Assembly: GCA_012719335.1 (NCBI GenBank)
Contig: JAAYAO010000145.1
Coordinates: forward strand, 1 to 18,457
Length of the DNA stretch: 18,457 bases
Reading direction: 5' to 3'
Source of the DNA: Propionibacterium sp.
GTDB lineage: Bacteria > Actinomycetota > Actinomycetes > Propionibacteriales > Propionibacteriaceae
Shown here piece after piece: positions 7,296-13,885 of the stretch. Both the position numbers and the translations under genes were made by a program. The notes under the pieces were generated by a model. The model did no database searches and was not told the origin of the DNA. It saw only the letters and a list, made by a program, of their open reading frames with translations. Every line of letters begins with the position of its first letter. Within the stretch, counting starts at the first letter, position 1.

Positions 7296-8833
7296 CCGTT
7301 CGTCCCGAATCCGGACGCCCCCGCCCCGCCGGGCCCGCCTCGGGCACCGCCGGCATGTTGATCGGGTCGGTGATCGACGCCGCCGTCCGCTCCCGACCGA
7401 CCCACGTCGCCGGCACCCTCGGCGAGGAGTCGATCACCTTCGCCGAGTTGGACGCCCGGGCCGAGGCCCTGGCCGACAACCTGGTGGCGCTCGGGTTGCC
7501 CGCGGCCGGGGACGAGGAAGTGCCGCTGGGAATGGTCGCCTGGGTGTGCCAAGCCCATCTGGACAGCCTCGCGGCCCTGTTGGCCTGCGGCCGGCTCGGG
7601 GTGGTCTTCGCCCCGGTCAACCCGAACTACACCCCCACCGAATTGGCCGCGGTGCTGGACGTACTGCGGCCCGATCTGGTGGTGCACGATGCGGCGATTC
7701 CGGTGGGCCCCGACTGGCCGGCGGTGACCCGCGAGGACATCGCGGCCCGCCACGCCCCGGCCCGGGGGGACGACCTGCCCGAACCGTTGCCGACCGACCC
7801 GCACATCGCCTACCTGACCTCGGGCAGCACCGGCACCCCGAAAGCGGTGTTGGTGTCACACCTGGCCAGTTGGTTGCGCTCATCCCCCGGGGGCGGCACC
7901 TTCTCGACCGGGGTGCGCGGGGCCGGCGGCATCATGTGCACCTTTCCGCTGTATCACTACGGGGGCTGGCACTACACGATCGAGGCGTGGCTCTCCCACA
8001 CCGCGATCCACCTGGTCGCGAAGGCCGACGCGAGGTTGATCCTGGAGTCGATCACCAAGCACCGCGCCACCGCGTTGTACAGCATTCCGGCGGTCTGGGA
8101 GCGGATCCTGGCCCATCCGGGCGACTGGGACCTGTCCTGCCTGCAACACGCCGACACCGGCACCTCACCGGTCGGTGGCGGGTTGATCGAGTCGATCCGG
8201 GAGCGTTGCCCGAACGCATCCACCTCGGTGCTGTACGGCTCGACCGAGGCCGGCCGGATGGCCGGCTTGCAGCACTGGGAACTCGGCGACCATCCCGGAT
8301 CGGTCGGCCGGGCCGCCTTTCCGGGGGTGGTGTGGTGCGACCCGGACACCGGCGAGGTGTGTTTCCGCGGGCCGACGGTGATGAACGGGTACCTGCGCAA
8401 CCCCGAGGCCACCGCCGCGGCGATGCGCGACGGCGCCTACCTGTCGGGTGACCGGGGGGTGATGGACGAGGACGGTTACCTGACCCTGGTGGGCCGCACC
8501 AAGGAGTTGGTGCGCACCGGTGGTGAGTTCGTCGCCCCCGCCGAAGTGGAGGCGGTGCTCCGGGAACATCCCCGGGTGGCGCTGGCCGGCATCGTCGGGC
8601 TGCCCGATCCGACCTGGCACGAGATCGTCTGCGCGGTGATCGTGCCGAACGACCCGGCCGATCCGCCGACCCTGGCCGAGTTGCGGGAACATCTGACCGG
8701 CAAGTTGGCGTCCTTCAAGCACCCCCGGCGGCTCGAGATCGTGGACAAACTGCCGCTCACCCCGGCCACCGGACAGATTCAGCGCTCGAAACTGCGGGCC
8801 CGGTTCAGCGAGGCCGTGGCCCCACCCGCCTGA
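7292..8833 (+). CDS. Acyl-CoA ligase-like adenylate-forming enzyme with A10 Lys-to-Gln change
   Basis: A 513-residue class I adenylate-forming protein, complete in length. Motifs in order are TSGSTGTPKAV (176-186), FPLYHYGGWHY (218-228), LYGSTEAG (314-321), SGDRG (385-389), GRTKELVRTGGEFV (401-414) and the C-terminal LPLTPATGQIQRSKLR. The family consensus for the last is PxxxxGKI, whose lysine drives adenylation; here it is Gln495 (codon CAG at 8774-8776). Either adenylation is impaired, or another residue such as nearby Lys500 substitutes. The ATG overlaps the MDR stop, with GAGGAG upstream. The pair diverges from the oxidoreductase operon and presumably acts in the same pathway. The acid substrate is unknown. 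Confidence 0.9.
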   Translation: MTVRPESGRPRPAGPASGTAGMLIGSVIDAAVRSRPTHVAGTLGEESITFAELDARAEALADNLVALGLPAAGDEEVPLGMVAWVCQAHLDSLAALLACGRLGVVFAPVNPNYTPTELAAVLDVLRPDLVVHDAAIPVGPDWPAVTREDIAARHAPARGDDLPEPLPTDPHIAYLTSGSTGTPKAVLVSHLASWLRSSPGGGTFSTGVRGAGGIMCTFPLYHYGGWHYTIEAWLSHTAIHLVAKADARLILESITKHRATALYSIPAVWERILAHPGDWDLSCLQHADTGTSPVGGGLIESIRERCPNASTSVLYGSTEAGRMAGLQHWELGDHPGSVGRAAFPGVVWCDPDTGEVCFRGPTVMNGYLRNPEATAAAMRDGAYLSGDRGVMDEDGYLTLVGRTKELVRTGGEFVAPAEVEAVLREHPRVALAGIVGLPDPTWHEIVCAVIVPNDPADPPTLAELREHLTGKLASFKHPRRLEIVDKLPLTPATGQIQRSKLRARFSEAVAPPA

Positions 8834-8869
8834 TCACTGCCGGGCCGGGCGCGGATCAGCGGTCGGCCC

Positions 8870-8885
8870 CGGGGCGTGAGCCCCG
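8870..8885. terminator. Weak GC-rich hairpin between convergent genes
   Basis: CGGGGC (8870-8875) pairs with GCCCCG (8880-8885) around a GTGA loop. It sits in the 152-base gap between two converging genes, where a terminator is expected. There is no T-run on either side. The rest of the 8834-8985 gap shows only GC-rich repeats I cannot assign. Confidence 0.35.
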
Positions 8886-8985
8886 TCGAAGCCCCGCGCG
8901 CCCAGGCACACACCAGCCGGCGAGGGCCGACATTCCGGGCAGCCGGCCCGGGGAGACCGGCCGGGGCGGTTTGGCTGGGGGCGGC

Positions 8986-10629
8986 TCACCTGCGGAGCAC
9001 CACCTGCCGGTAGCCGGGGAACACCGGGTCGAATCGGGTCACGGATCGACCCCGGTGCCGCCACATTCCGAGCGAGGTGTGCCCCGTGCGAGGTCCGGCA
9101 CCGCGAGGGCGCCGGGAGCGGTGGCCCGCAGCGGCTTCTCCGAACTGATGGGCATGCTCCAGCCAACTCGGCACCCCGACCACCCGGTGTTGTTCGCGGG
9201 CCCGACGCGGTGCGGAATCCGGCACGGTTCGCGCGGACCACTGTCGCTCCGGACGGGTCTTGGCCCGGGCCGTGCCCCGCCTCCCGCGGCTCGGCCTGCG
9301 GAAGCGGGTGTGGATTCTCGGGCGTTGCTCCGGGTCGACCCGACAGGGCGGAATCACCCGCGGTACTCCCCCGGCGCCGAGTTCGACCCGCCAGCGGTCG
9401 GCGTCCGAGTCGTACCCCGGTTCGACGATGCCGTGATGGTGGGCGCACACCAGCACCAGGTTCGTCAGCGAGGTTGCCCCACCGGCCCACCACGGGGTGA
9501 TGTGGTGGGCGTGGCAGGCGTCGGGTGGCTTGTCGCAGCCGGGGAAGACGCACCCCTGGTAGCGGATCTCCAGGGCCCGGCGGATCTCCCGGGTCACCAG
9601 CCGCTCGGCGCGTCCGACGTCCAGCACCTCGGACTCCCCACCCAGCACCGCGGGCAACACCTCGGCATCGCACAACCAGGTGCGCAGCACCGAGGCCGGC
9701 ACCCCCTGGTTCGTCCCGATCAACCGACCGGGCACCGGGTAGCCGGCTTCGGCCGCCATCGCCTGCAGACTCTCGTGACCGATGGTGACCACCACGCGTG
9801 GCCGGTCGCCGCCGTGATGGGGCGCGGCCGAGCGGGCCTGATGGGCCCGCACCATCGCGATCAGCCCGTCGGCGCGGCGCATCGTCGGGGTCACGTACTC
9901 GGCCTCGGGGTCGAGGGCGTCCAGCCCACGCTGTACGGCCGCGGTGTGGGCATCGATCACCTTGATGAAGGCCTCGCCCTCGGTCACCGGCAGGCTGCCG
10001 CGAAACAGCACCGACCCGTCCCCGGTACGGGTGAAGGTCAACCGCCGGTTGCGTTGGGCCCGGCGATGTTCGCGCTCCAACCGGGCCGCTTCGCGCTGCT
10101 CGGCGGTGACCGGGTCGAGAACTTCGATCAGGTACCCGGTGAGGTTGCGCAGGTCGGTGGAGTTGTGGTGCTCGGCCAGCTCCACCATGGTTTCCTGCGC
10201 ACGCCACATCTGATCGGCGTCGAAATCGTCGGGCAGTTCTTCCAGGACGCTGGTGATCGCGTCCGCCTGCGCGGGCGAGATGGCACCCGACTCGGCCGCC
10301 GCCGCGATCAACCCGAACCGTGCCAGTCGGCGACCGACCTGAATCAACCGGTTGCCCTCGCGCCGGGTCAGCCGGTGCGACTCGGCCAACCACGAAGCCG
10401 TCGAGGTGCCGTGCTCGTGCCAGACCGCTTCGTCCCGGTCCAATGCCGCGGCATAACGGCTCTGCCAGGCTTCCAGCCGGCCCGACACCTGCAGGGCGGC
10501 GGCCAGTACGTCCATCCGTTCCCGCTCCGACGGCAGCCGCAAGCGCCGCTCGTCGGTGAGCACATCCAGCGCGGCATCGATGGTCGCCAACAACCGGCGA
10601 TCATCGAAGTCTTCGAACTGGTGTTCCAT
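8986..10629 (-). CDS. DUF222 domain / HNH endonuclease-like protein (13E12-repeat type)
   Basis: A 547-residue protein. The N-terminal ~330 residues match the helical, charged DUF222 layout. The HNH/zinc module follows at about 358-405: Cys360 and Cys365 (CVFPGC), Cys372, His375-His376 (HAHHITPWW), Asn390, Cys395 and HHH at 397-399. The histidine that usually ends this motif (HHxxVH) is Glu403 here. Such genes are multicopy in many actinobacteria and include the REP13E12 family of Mycobacterium tuberculosis; their role is not established. Residues 445-547 form an Arg/Gly/Pro-rich tail after RIHTRFR, where relatives commonly end. The ATG has no ribosome site, but TAGCCT lies 6 bases upstream, suggesting a leaderless message. 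Confidence 0.85.
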   Translation of the reverse strand: MEHQFEDFDDRRLLATIDAALDVLTDERRLRLPSERERMDVLAAALQVSGRLEAWQSRYAAALDRDEAVWHEHGTSTASWLAESHRLTRREGNRLIQVGRRLARFGLIAAAAESGAISPAQADAITSVLEELPDDFDADQMWRAQETMVELAEHHNSTDLRNLTGYLIEVLDPVTAEQREAARLEREHRRAQRNRRLTFTRTGDGSVLFRGSLPVTEGEAFIKVIDAHTAAVQRGLDALDPEAEYVTPTMRRADGLIAMVRAHQARSAAPHHGGDRPRVVVTIGHESLQAMAAEAGYPVPGRLIGTNQGVPASVLRTWLCDAEVLPAVLGGESEVLDVGRAERLVTREIRRALEIRYQGCVFPGCDKPPDACHAHHITPWWAGGATSLTNLVLVCAHHHGIVEPGYDSDADRWRVELGAGGVPRVIPPCRVDPEQRPRIHTRFRRPSRGRRGTARAKTRPERQWSARTVPDSAPRRAREQHRVVGVPSWLEHAHQFGEAAAGHRSRRPRGAGPRTGHTSLGMWRHRGRSVTRFDPVFPGYRQVVLRR

Positions 10630-10635
10630 ATCTGA

Positions 10636-10641
10636 AGGCTA
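10636..10641 (-). promoter_or_regulatory. Candidate -10 element for leaderless HNH transcript
   Basis: On the minus strand TAGCCT fits the actinobacterial TANNNT -10 consensus and is followed by six bases (TCAGAT) and then the ATG. That spacing would place transcription start at or next to the A of the start codon. No Shine-Dalgarno sequence is present, which agrees with leaderless translation. No clear -35 is seen. Confidence 0.4.
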
Positions 10642-10657
10642 CCCGTCGGCTCCGACA

Positions 10658-10690
10658 GTTTTGCCCGAGCAAGCGCCCCGGGGCGAAAAC
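10658..10690. repeat. Inverted repeat upstream of the HNH gene
   Basis: GTTTTGCCC (10658-10666) pairs with GGGCGAAAAC (10681-10690) with one bulged G at 10685, leaving a 14-base loop. Within it lies the perfect palindrome CGCCCCGGGGCG (10674-10685), which could form an alternative, overlapping pairing. It lies upstream of the proposed HNH -10 and downstream of the SIS gene stop, so it could be an operator or a terminator-like hairpin. The T-tract is on the wrong side for a standard intrinsic terminator in the direction of the genes. Confidence 0.4.
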
Positions 10691-10749
10691 TCCCTCGGAT
10701 TCTTTCGCGGCCCATCCCGAAGCGACCCTCTCGTCGCCCGGCCACGGGT

Positions 10750-11829
10750 TCAGAAGTACTGTCCGGTGCTGAACAGGTCGTCGGTCTTGGCGGCGACGAT
10801 CTCGCGGAACCTGTCCATCAGCGGGTGCTGGCGGGTGCTGCCCAGGGCGGTGCTCACCTCGTGGCAGATCATCTGCAGGAAGGGCAGGTAGGCCAGCCCG
10901 AGCAGCCGCTCGTCCGGCTTCTCGGGCAGCACCAACGCATTCGGGTCATCGGCGAAGGCGGGGTTCGCGGTCAGGATGAAGGCCCGATCGGTGACCGCCC
11001 GAACCCCCCGGTACACCAGCGCGACCCGCTCCGAGCTCGCGTCGTTCGGGTCGAGGAAGAACACCGTGTAGGTCGGGTCGAGTTGCAGGTTGGGCCCGTG
11101 GATGAATTCCTCGACCTCGTAGCTGAAGCTCGGGACGTGCACGGTTTCGGCGATCTTCATCGCCATTTCCAGCCCGGCCGGCTCGGTCGGCCCGCTGACA
11201 CAGACATAGGTCGTCGCCATCGAGGTGAGCGTCGGGTAGTGCGCCTCGATGAACTCCGCGCTGCGTCCGATCAGGGGCTCGTAGGCTTCGATCGCCGCCT
11301 GCAGCGCCGGCAGCACCGAGTCGTCGCCGGTGATCTCGACCGCGGCCAGAATCAGAAACACGGTCAGCCCGGCCAACCCCCGGGTGACGTACGGCACCCG
11401 CTCCACCCCGACGCCGTAGTCGATCACGTGATCGGACACCTTCGCGATGTCGGCCGCCGGGTCGGAGGTGACGCCCACGGCCGTCCCGCCGAGTTCGCGC
11501 ACCTTCTGCAGCGCTTCGATCGCGTTGGTGCTCAACCCGCTCTGGGAGACGACGAGCACCAGATCGTCCGGTTCGACCCCACCGTGGTAGTACGTGAAGC
11601 TGTGCGGGCTGACCACGCTGATCTCGGCGTCCAGCAGTTCGCGCAGCATCGGCACCGCCGCCAGACAGGCGTGGTAGCTGGAACCGGAAGCCACGAACCG
11701 CAGCCGACGCGGGGAGTGTGCCCGATACACCTCGACCAGATCGCGGGTGAGCTCCGCACGGTCGTCCACCATCCGCCGCAACAGCGCCGGGGTGTCGTGG
11801 ATGTAGTCGAGCATTGTCGGCTGTGTCAT
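10750..11829 (-). CDS. Double-SIS-domain sugar-phosphate isomerase/deglycase-like protein
   Basis: A 359-residue protein with two SIS (phosphosugar-binding) domains, about 25-180 and 195-330. Motifs are ASGSSYHACL (48-56), SQSGLSTNAIEAL (95-107) and YEVEEFIHGPN (237-247), the last resembling the isomerase half of GlmS. The glutamine amidotransferase half is absent, so it is not GlmS itself; FrlB-like fructosamine-6-phosphate deglycases and AgaS-type deaminase/isomerases are better models. GGAGGG about 8 bases before the ATG supports the start, and that site overlaps the palindrome GAGGGCCCTC (11831-11840). It follows the SnoaL-like gene by 53 bases on the same strand and is probably the last gene of that operon. 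The substrate is not predictable beyond a likely phosphorylated sugar or aminosugar. Confidence 0.88.
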   Translation of the reverse strand: MTQPTMLDYIHDTPALLRRMVDDRAELTRDLVEVYRAHSPRRLRFVASGSSYHACLAAVPMLRELLDAEISVVSPHSFTYYHGGVEPDDLVLVVSQSGLSTNAIEALQKVRELGGTAVGVTSDPAADIAKVSDHVIDYGVGVERVPYVTRGLAGLTVFLILAAVEITGDDSVLPALQAAIEAYEPLIGRSAEFIEAHYPTLTSMATTYVCVSGPTEPAGLEMAMKIAETVHVPSFSYEVEEFIHGPNLQLDPTYTVFFLDPNDASSERVALVYRGVRAVTDRAFILTANPAFADDPNALVLPEKPDERLLGLAYLPFLQMICHEVSTALGSTRQHPLMDRFREIVAAKTDDLFSTGQYF

Positions 11830-11882
11830 CGAGGGCCCTCCAGATCTCGGGATTCCTCGACGCTATCAAGCCGTCCGGACGC

Positions 11883-12377
11883 TCAGCCGTCCCAACCCAT
11901 TTGCATCACCGCTACCCCCTCGGGCAGCGGACGGGCGACCGTCCACAGGGCGTTGAAGTGGTGCTTCTTGATGCGCCACCGACCGTCCTCCTTGACGTAG
12001 ACGTCGTCGTAGTTGCCGGTGGTGACCCGTTCGGTGCGGTCGTGCAGGTTGACCTGCCGGAAGCGCAGCGTCCACGCCCCGGTCGCCTCGGTGTCGGAGA
12101 CGAAATCGATGCTCGGGTGCATTGCGTGGTGCATGTCGAGGATGAAGAATCCGTCCTCGCCCTTGGCCAGCGCGATCCGTTCGAAGATCGCCACCAGGTC
12201 GTCCACGGTGTCGAACTTGCCCAGCGGGCCGTAGTCGAGGTCGGCTCCTGCGGCGACGAAGCAGTCCCGAAAGGCCTGCGGATCCTTCGCGTCACAGGCC
12301 CGCAGGTAGCGGTGTTTGAGCTGTTTGATCTCCTCGCGCGCCTCCAGTTCGGCGATGCGCTGTTCCAGGTCGGTCAT
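11883..12377 (-). CDS. SnoaL-like / NTF2-like protein (copy 1)
   Basis: A 164-residue cone-fold protein with a short N-terminal helix (EQRIAELEAREEIKQLKHRY). Family landmarks are Tyr24 and Asp29, the signature MHHAMHP with His83, His84 and His87, then WTLRFRQVN and DVYVKEDGRWR. Relatives in the SnoaL_4 group include dehydratases and isomerases such as bile-acid 7-alpha-dehydratase, whose Tyr, Asp and His catalytic residues have similar spacing (recalled from family knowledge). A clear GAGGAGA site precedes the ATG. The next gene upstream encodes a paralogue, 22 bases away; by hand alignment about 85 of 164 positions match. A dehydratase or isomerase acting with the SDR is plausible; substrate unknown. 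Confidence 0.87.
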   Translation of the reverse strand: MTDLEQRIAELEAREEIKQLKHRYLRACDAKDPQAFRDCFVAAGADLDYGPLGKFDTVDDLVAIFERIALAKGEDGFFILDMHHAMHPSIDFVSDTEATGAWTLRFRQVNLHDRTERVTTGNYDDVYVKEDGRWRIKKHHFNALWTVARPLPEGVAVMQMGWDG

Positions 12378-12399
12378 GTGTTCTCCTCGGTGGGGGCGG

Positions 12400-12909
12400 T
12401 CAGGATGCGAAGCCCAGGGGCAGCACGTCGGTGCCGTCGGGCAGTGGTTGGCTGATCATCCACAGGATCGAGAATTCCTGCTGTTGCACCCGCCACCGGC
12501 CGTCCACCTTGACGTAGACATCGCGGTAGCTGCCGGCGTTGATCATCTCGACCCGGTCGCGGGTGTTCACCTCGCGGAACCGCAGCGTCCACTCACCCAC
12601 CGCCTCGGTGTCGGAGCGCAGCTCGATGGTCGGATGCATCGCATGGTGCATGTCGAAGATGAAGTAGTTGCCCTCGTCGTTGCGGCCCAGGAAGTAGGCG
12701 TTGAACACGGCCAGCAGTTCGTCGACCGACGAGAAGGTGCCCATCGGGCCGTAACCGAAACTGCCGCCCTCGGTGACGAAACACTCCCGGAACTCGTCGA
12801 AGTTCTTGCCGTCGACGGCCCGCAGGTAGCGGTACTTGAGTTCCTCGATCTGCCGGATCGCTTCCAGCCGGGCGATGCGCTGTTCCACGGTGGGGTTCTG
12901 CTGGGTCAC
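12400..12909 (-). CDS. SnoaL-like / NTF2-like protein (copy 2)
   Basis: A 169-residue paralogue of the preceding protein, with the same layout: Tyr28 and Asp33, MHHAMHP (about 87-93), WTLRFREVN and DVYVKVDGRWR. I prefer the GTG at 12909, because AGGAG lies 6 bases before it and the N-terminus then aligns closely with copy 1. An ATG at 12927 in the same frame would overlap the SDR stop as ATGA and add six residues, but has no ribosome site. Tandem copies may be subunits of one heteromeric enzyme or may act on successive intermediates. The gene lies between the SDR and copy 1 in one leftward operon. Confidence 0.86.
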   Translation of the reverse strand: MTQQNPTVEQRIARLEAIRQIEELKYRYLRAVDGKNFDEFRECFVTEGGSFGYGPMGTFSSVDELLAVFNAYFLGRNDEGNYFIFDMHHAMHPTIELRSDTEAVGEWTLRFREVNTRDRVEMINAGSYRDVYVKVDGRWRVQQQEFSILWMISQPLPDGTDVLPLGFAS

Positions 12910-12915
12910 GGTTCG

Positions 12916-12920
12916 CTCCT
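12916..12920 (-). promoter_or_regulatory. Ribosome binding site AGGAG deciding the second SnoaL-like start
   Basis: AGGAG on the minus strand is followed by the six bases CGAACC and then GTG at 12909. The alternative ATG at 12927 is preceded by ATCACCCA, which is not a ribosome site. Use of the ATG would have to rely on coupling to termination of the SDR gene. Confidence 0.6.
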
Positions 12921-12923
12921 GAC

Positions 12924-13679
12924 TCATTGGGTGATCGACCAGCCGCCGTCGACCACCAGCACCTGCCCGTTGAGATAGGACGCCAGCGGCGACAGGCTGA
13001 ACAACACGGCCCAGGCGATCTCGTCGGGTTCGGCCACCCGGCCGAGCGGGATCCGGTCGAGGATGTCCTGACCCAGGTCGCTGGCGGTGAATCCGGCCAG
13101 CCGCGGGGTGCCGACCATGCCGGGCGCGACCGCGTTGTACCGGGCCTCGGCGGTGCGATAGGCGGCCAGATGCCGGACGTAGCCGGTGATGCCGGCCTTG
13201 GCCGCCGAGTACCAGTTCGAGCCGGTGCCGACCATCGTGCCGGCCACCGACGCCGTCGCACACATGGCCGCGCCGACCGCGCCGGGTTCGCTGCTGGCGC
13301 CGGGTTCGCCGGCCAGCCAGGCGTCGGTCGCGGTGCGCACCGAACCGAGGACGAGCCGGACCCCCTCGTCGAAGGACATGTCCAGATAGGACGGCGGGCC
13401 GGCGTTGTTCACCAGGTAGCGCACCCTCCCCTCGGCGTGGGCGGCCTGCATGGCCTGCTCGATCGCCGGATAGTCCCCCACGTCCACACCCCGGGCCAGG
13501 GCCCGGCCACCGGCGTCGTTGATCTCGGCGGCCACCGATTCGGCCCCCTCGAGGTTGAGGTCCCAGGCCTCGACGGCCAGGCCGAGCTCGGCCGCCCGCA
13601 CTGCGGCGCACCGTCCGATACCGCTGGCCGCGCCGGTGATCACGATCCGGTCGCCGGGAGTGAATCCCAGGTCTGCCAT
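12924..13679 (-). CDS. Short-chain dehydrogenase/reductase (SDR)
   Basis: A 251-residue classical SDR, complete. The cofactor motif TGAASGIGR spans 15-23, NNAG 91-94, and the catalytic Ser144, Tyr157 and Lys161 (YSAAK) are present, followed by PGMVGTPRL (186-194). Asp40 at the end of the second strand suggests NAD(H) rather than NADP(H). The ATG at 13679 is preceded by AGGGGAAG. A longer reading starting with GTG at 13721 adds 14 unlike residues and lacks a better ribosome site. It is the first gene of the leftward SDR/SnoaL/SnoaL/SIS run and diverges from the solute-binding protein gene. It likely oxidises a secondary alcohol or reduces a ketone of unknown identity. Confidence 0.9.
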   Translation of the reverse strand: MADLGFTPGDRIVITGAASGIGRCAAVRAAELGLAVEAWDLNLEGAESVAAEINDAGGRALARGVDVGDYPAIEQAMQAAHAEGRVRYLVNNAGPPSYLDMSFDEGVRLVLGSVRTATDAWLAGEPGASSEPGAVGAAMCATASVAGTMVGTGSNWYSAAKAGITGYVRHLAAYRTAEARYNAVAPGMVGTPRLAGFTASDLGQDILDRIPLGRVAEPDEIAWAVLFSLSPLASYLNGQVLVVDGGWSITQ

Positions 13680-13885
13680 CTGCTTCCCCTCACGTGTTTC
13701 GCTGTGAGCCGACCCCGCCACGGACGGGTGGCCTTCCGGGAGCCTAACCGGCTCACCGCCGGCTCGCAGGACGATTCCCGCTTACCCACTGCTGGGCTGA
13801 GAAATCGGTTCCCATTCAGCGGGCTCACGGCCCCCGCAGCCCTTGCGGGTTTGGCAGCATCGACGACTCGAACGGAAGGACTCAG
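13680..13885. promoter_or_regulatory. Divergent intergenic region between SDR operon and binding-protein gene
   Basis: This 206-base gap must hold promoters for both directions, but I see no convincing -35/-10 pairs. It contains a direct repeat CCGGCTC at 13748-13754 and 13759-13765, an 11-base period (about one helical turn), which could be a regulator site or chance. It also holds a hairpin at 13833-13849, listed separately. Confidence 0.4.
13833..13849 (+). other. Leader hairpin before the binding-protein gene
   Basis: CCCGCA (13833-13838) pairs with TGCGGG (13844-13849) around a GCCCT loop and is followed by TTT. It ends about 24 bases before the ribosome site of the lipoprotein gene. 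It resembles a short intrinsic terminator or attenuator, but the T-run is too short to be sure. Confidence 0.35.

Noticed and set aside
8942..8961. GCCGG...CCGGC repeat near the HNH stop
   Set aside because: A five-base stem with a 10-base loop in very GC-rich sequence; expected by chance.
8986..10629. A mobile element around the DUF222/HNH gene
   Set aside because: Although 13E12-type genes are repeated in some genomes and one copy family serves as a phage attachment site in mycobacteria, I see no terminal repeats, target duplications, integrase or transposase here.
8971..10635. Long open frames on the plus strand and in another minus-strand frame across the HNH gene (over 500 codons)
   Set aside because: They have no recognisable domain, are rich in Arg/Gly/His/Pro as expected for shadow frames in GC-rich DNA, and lie exactly over a gene with clear DUF222 and HNH motifs.
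10722..10737. Small hairpin GCGAC/GTCGC as a terminator after the SIS gene
   Set aside because: Only five base pairs with no T-run; too weak to call in GC-rich DNA.
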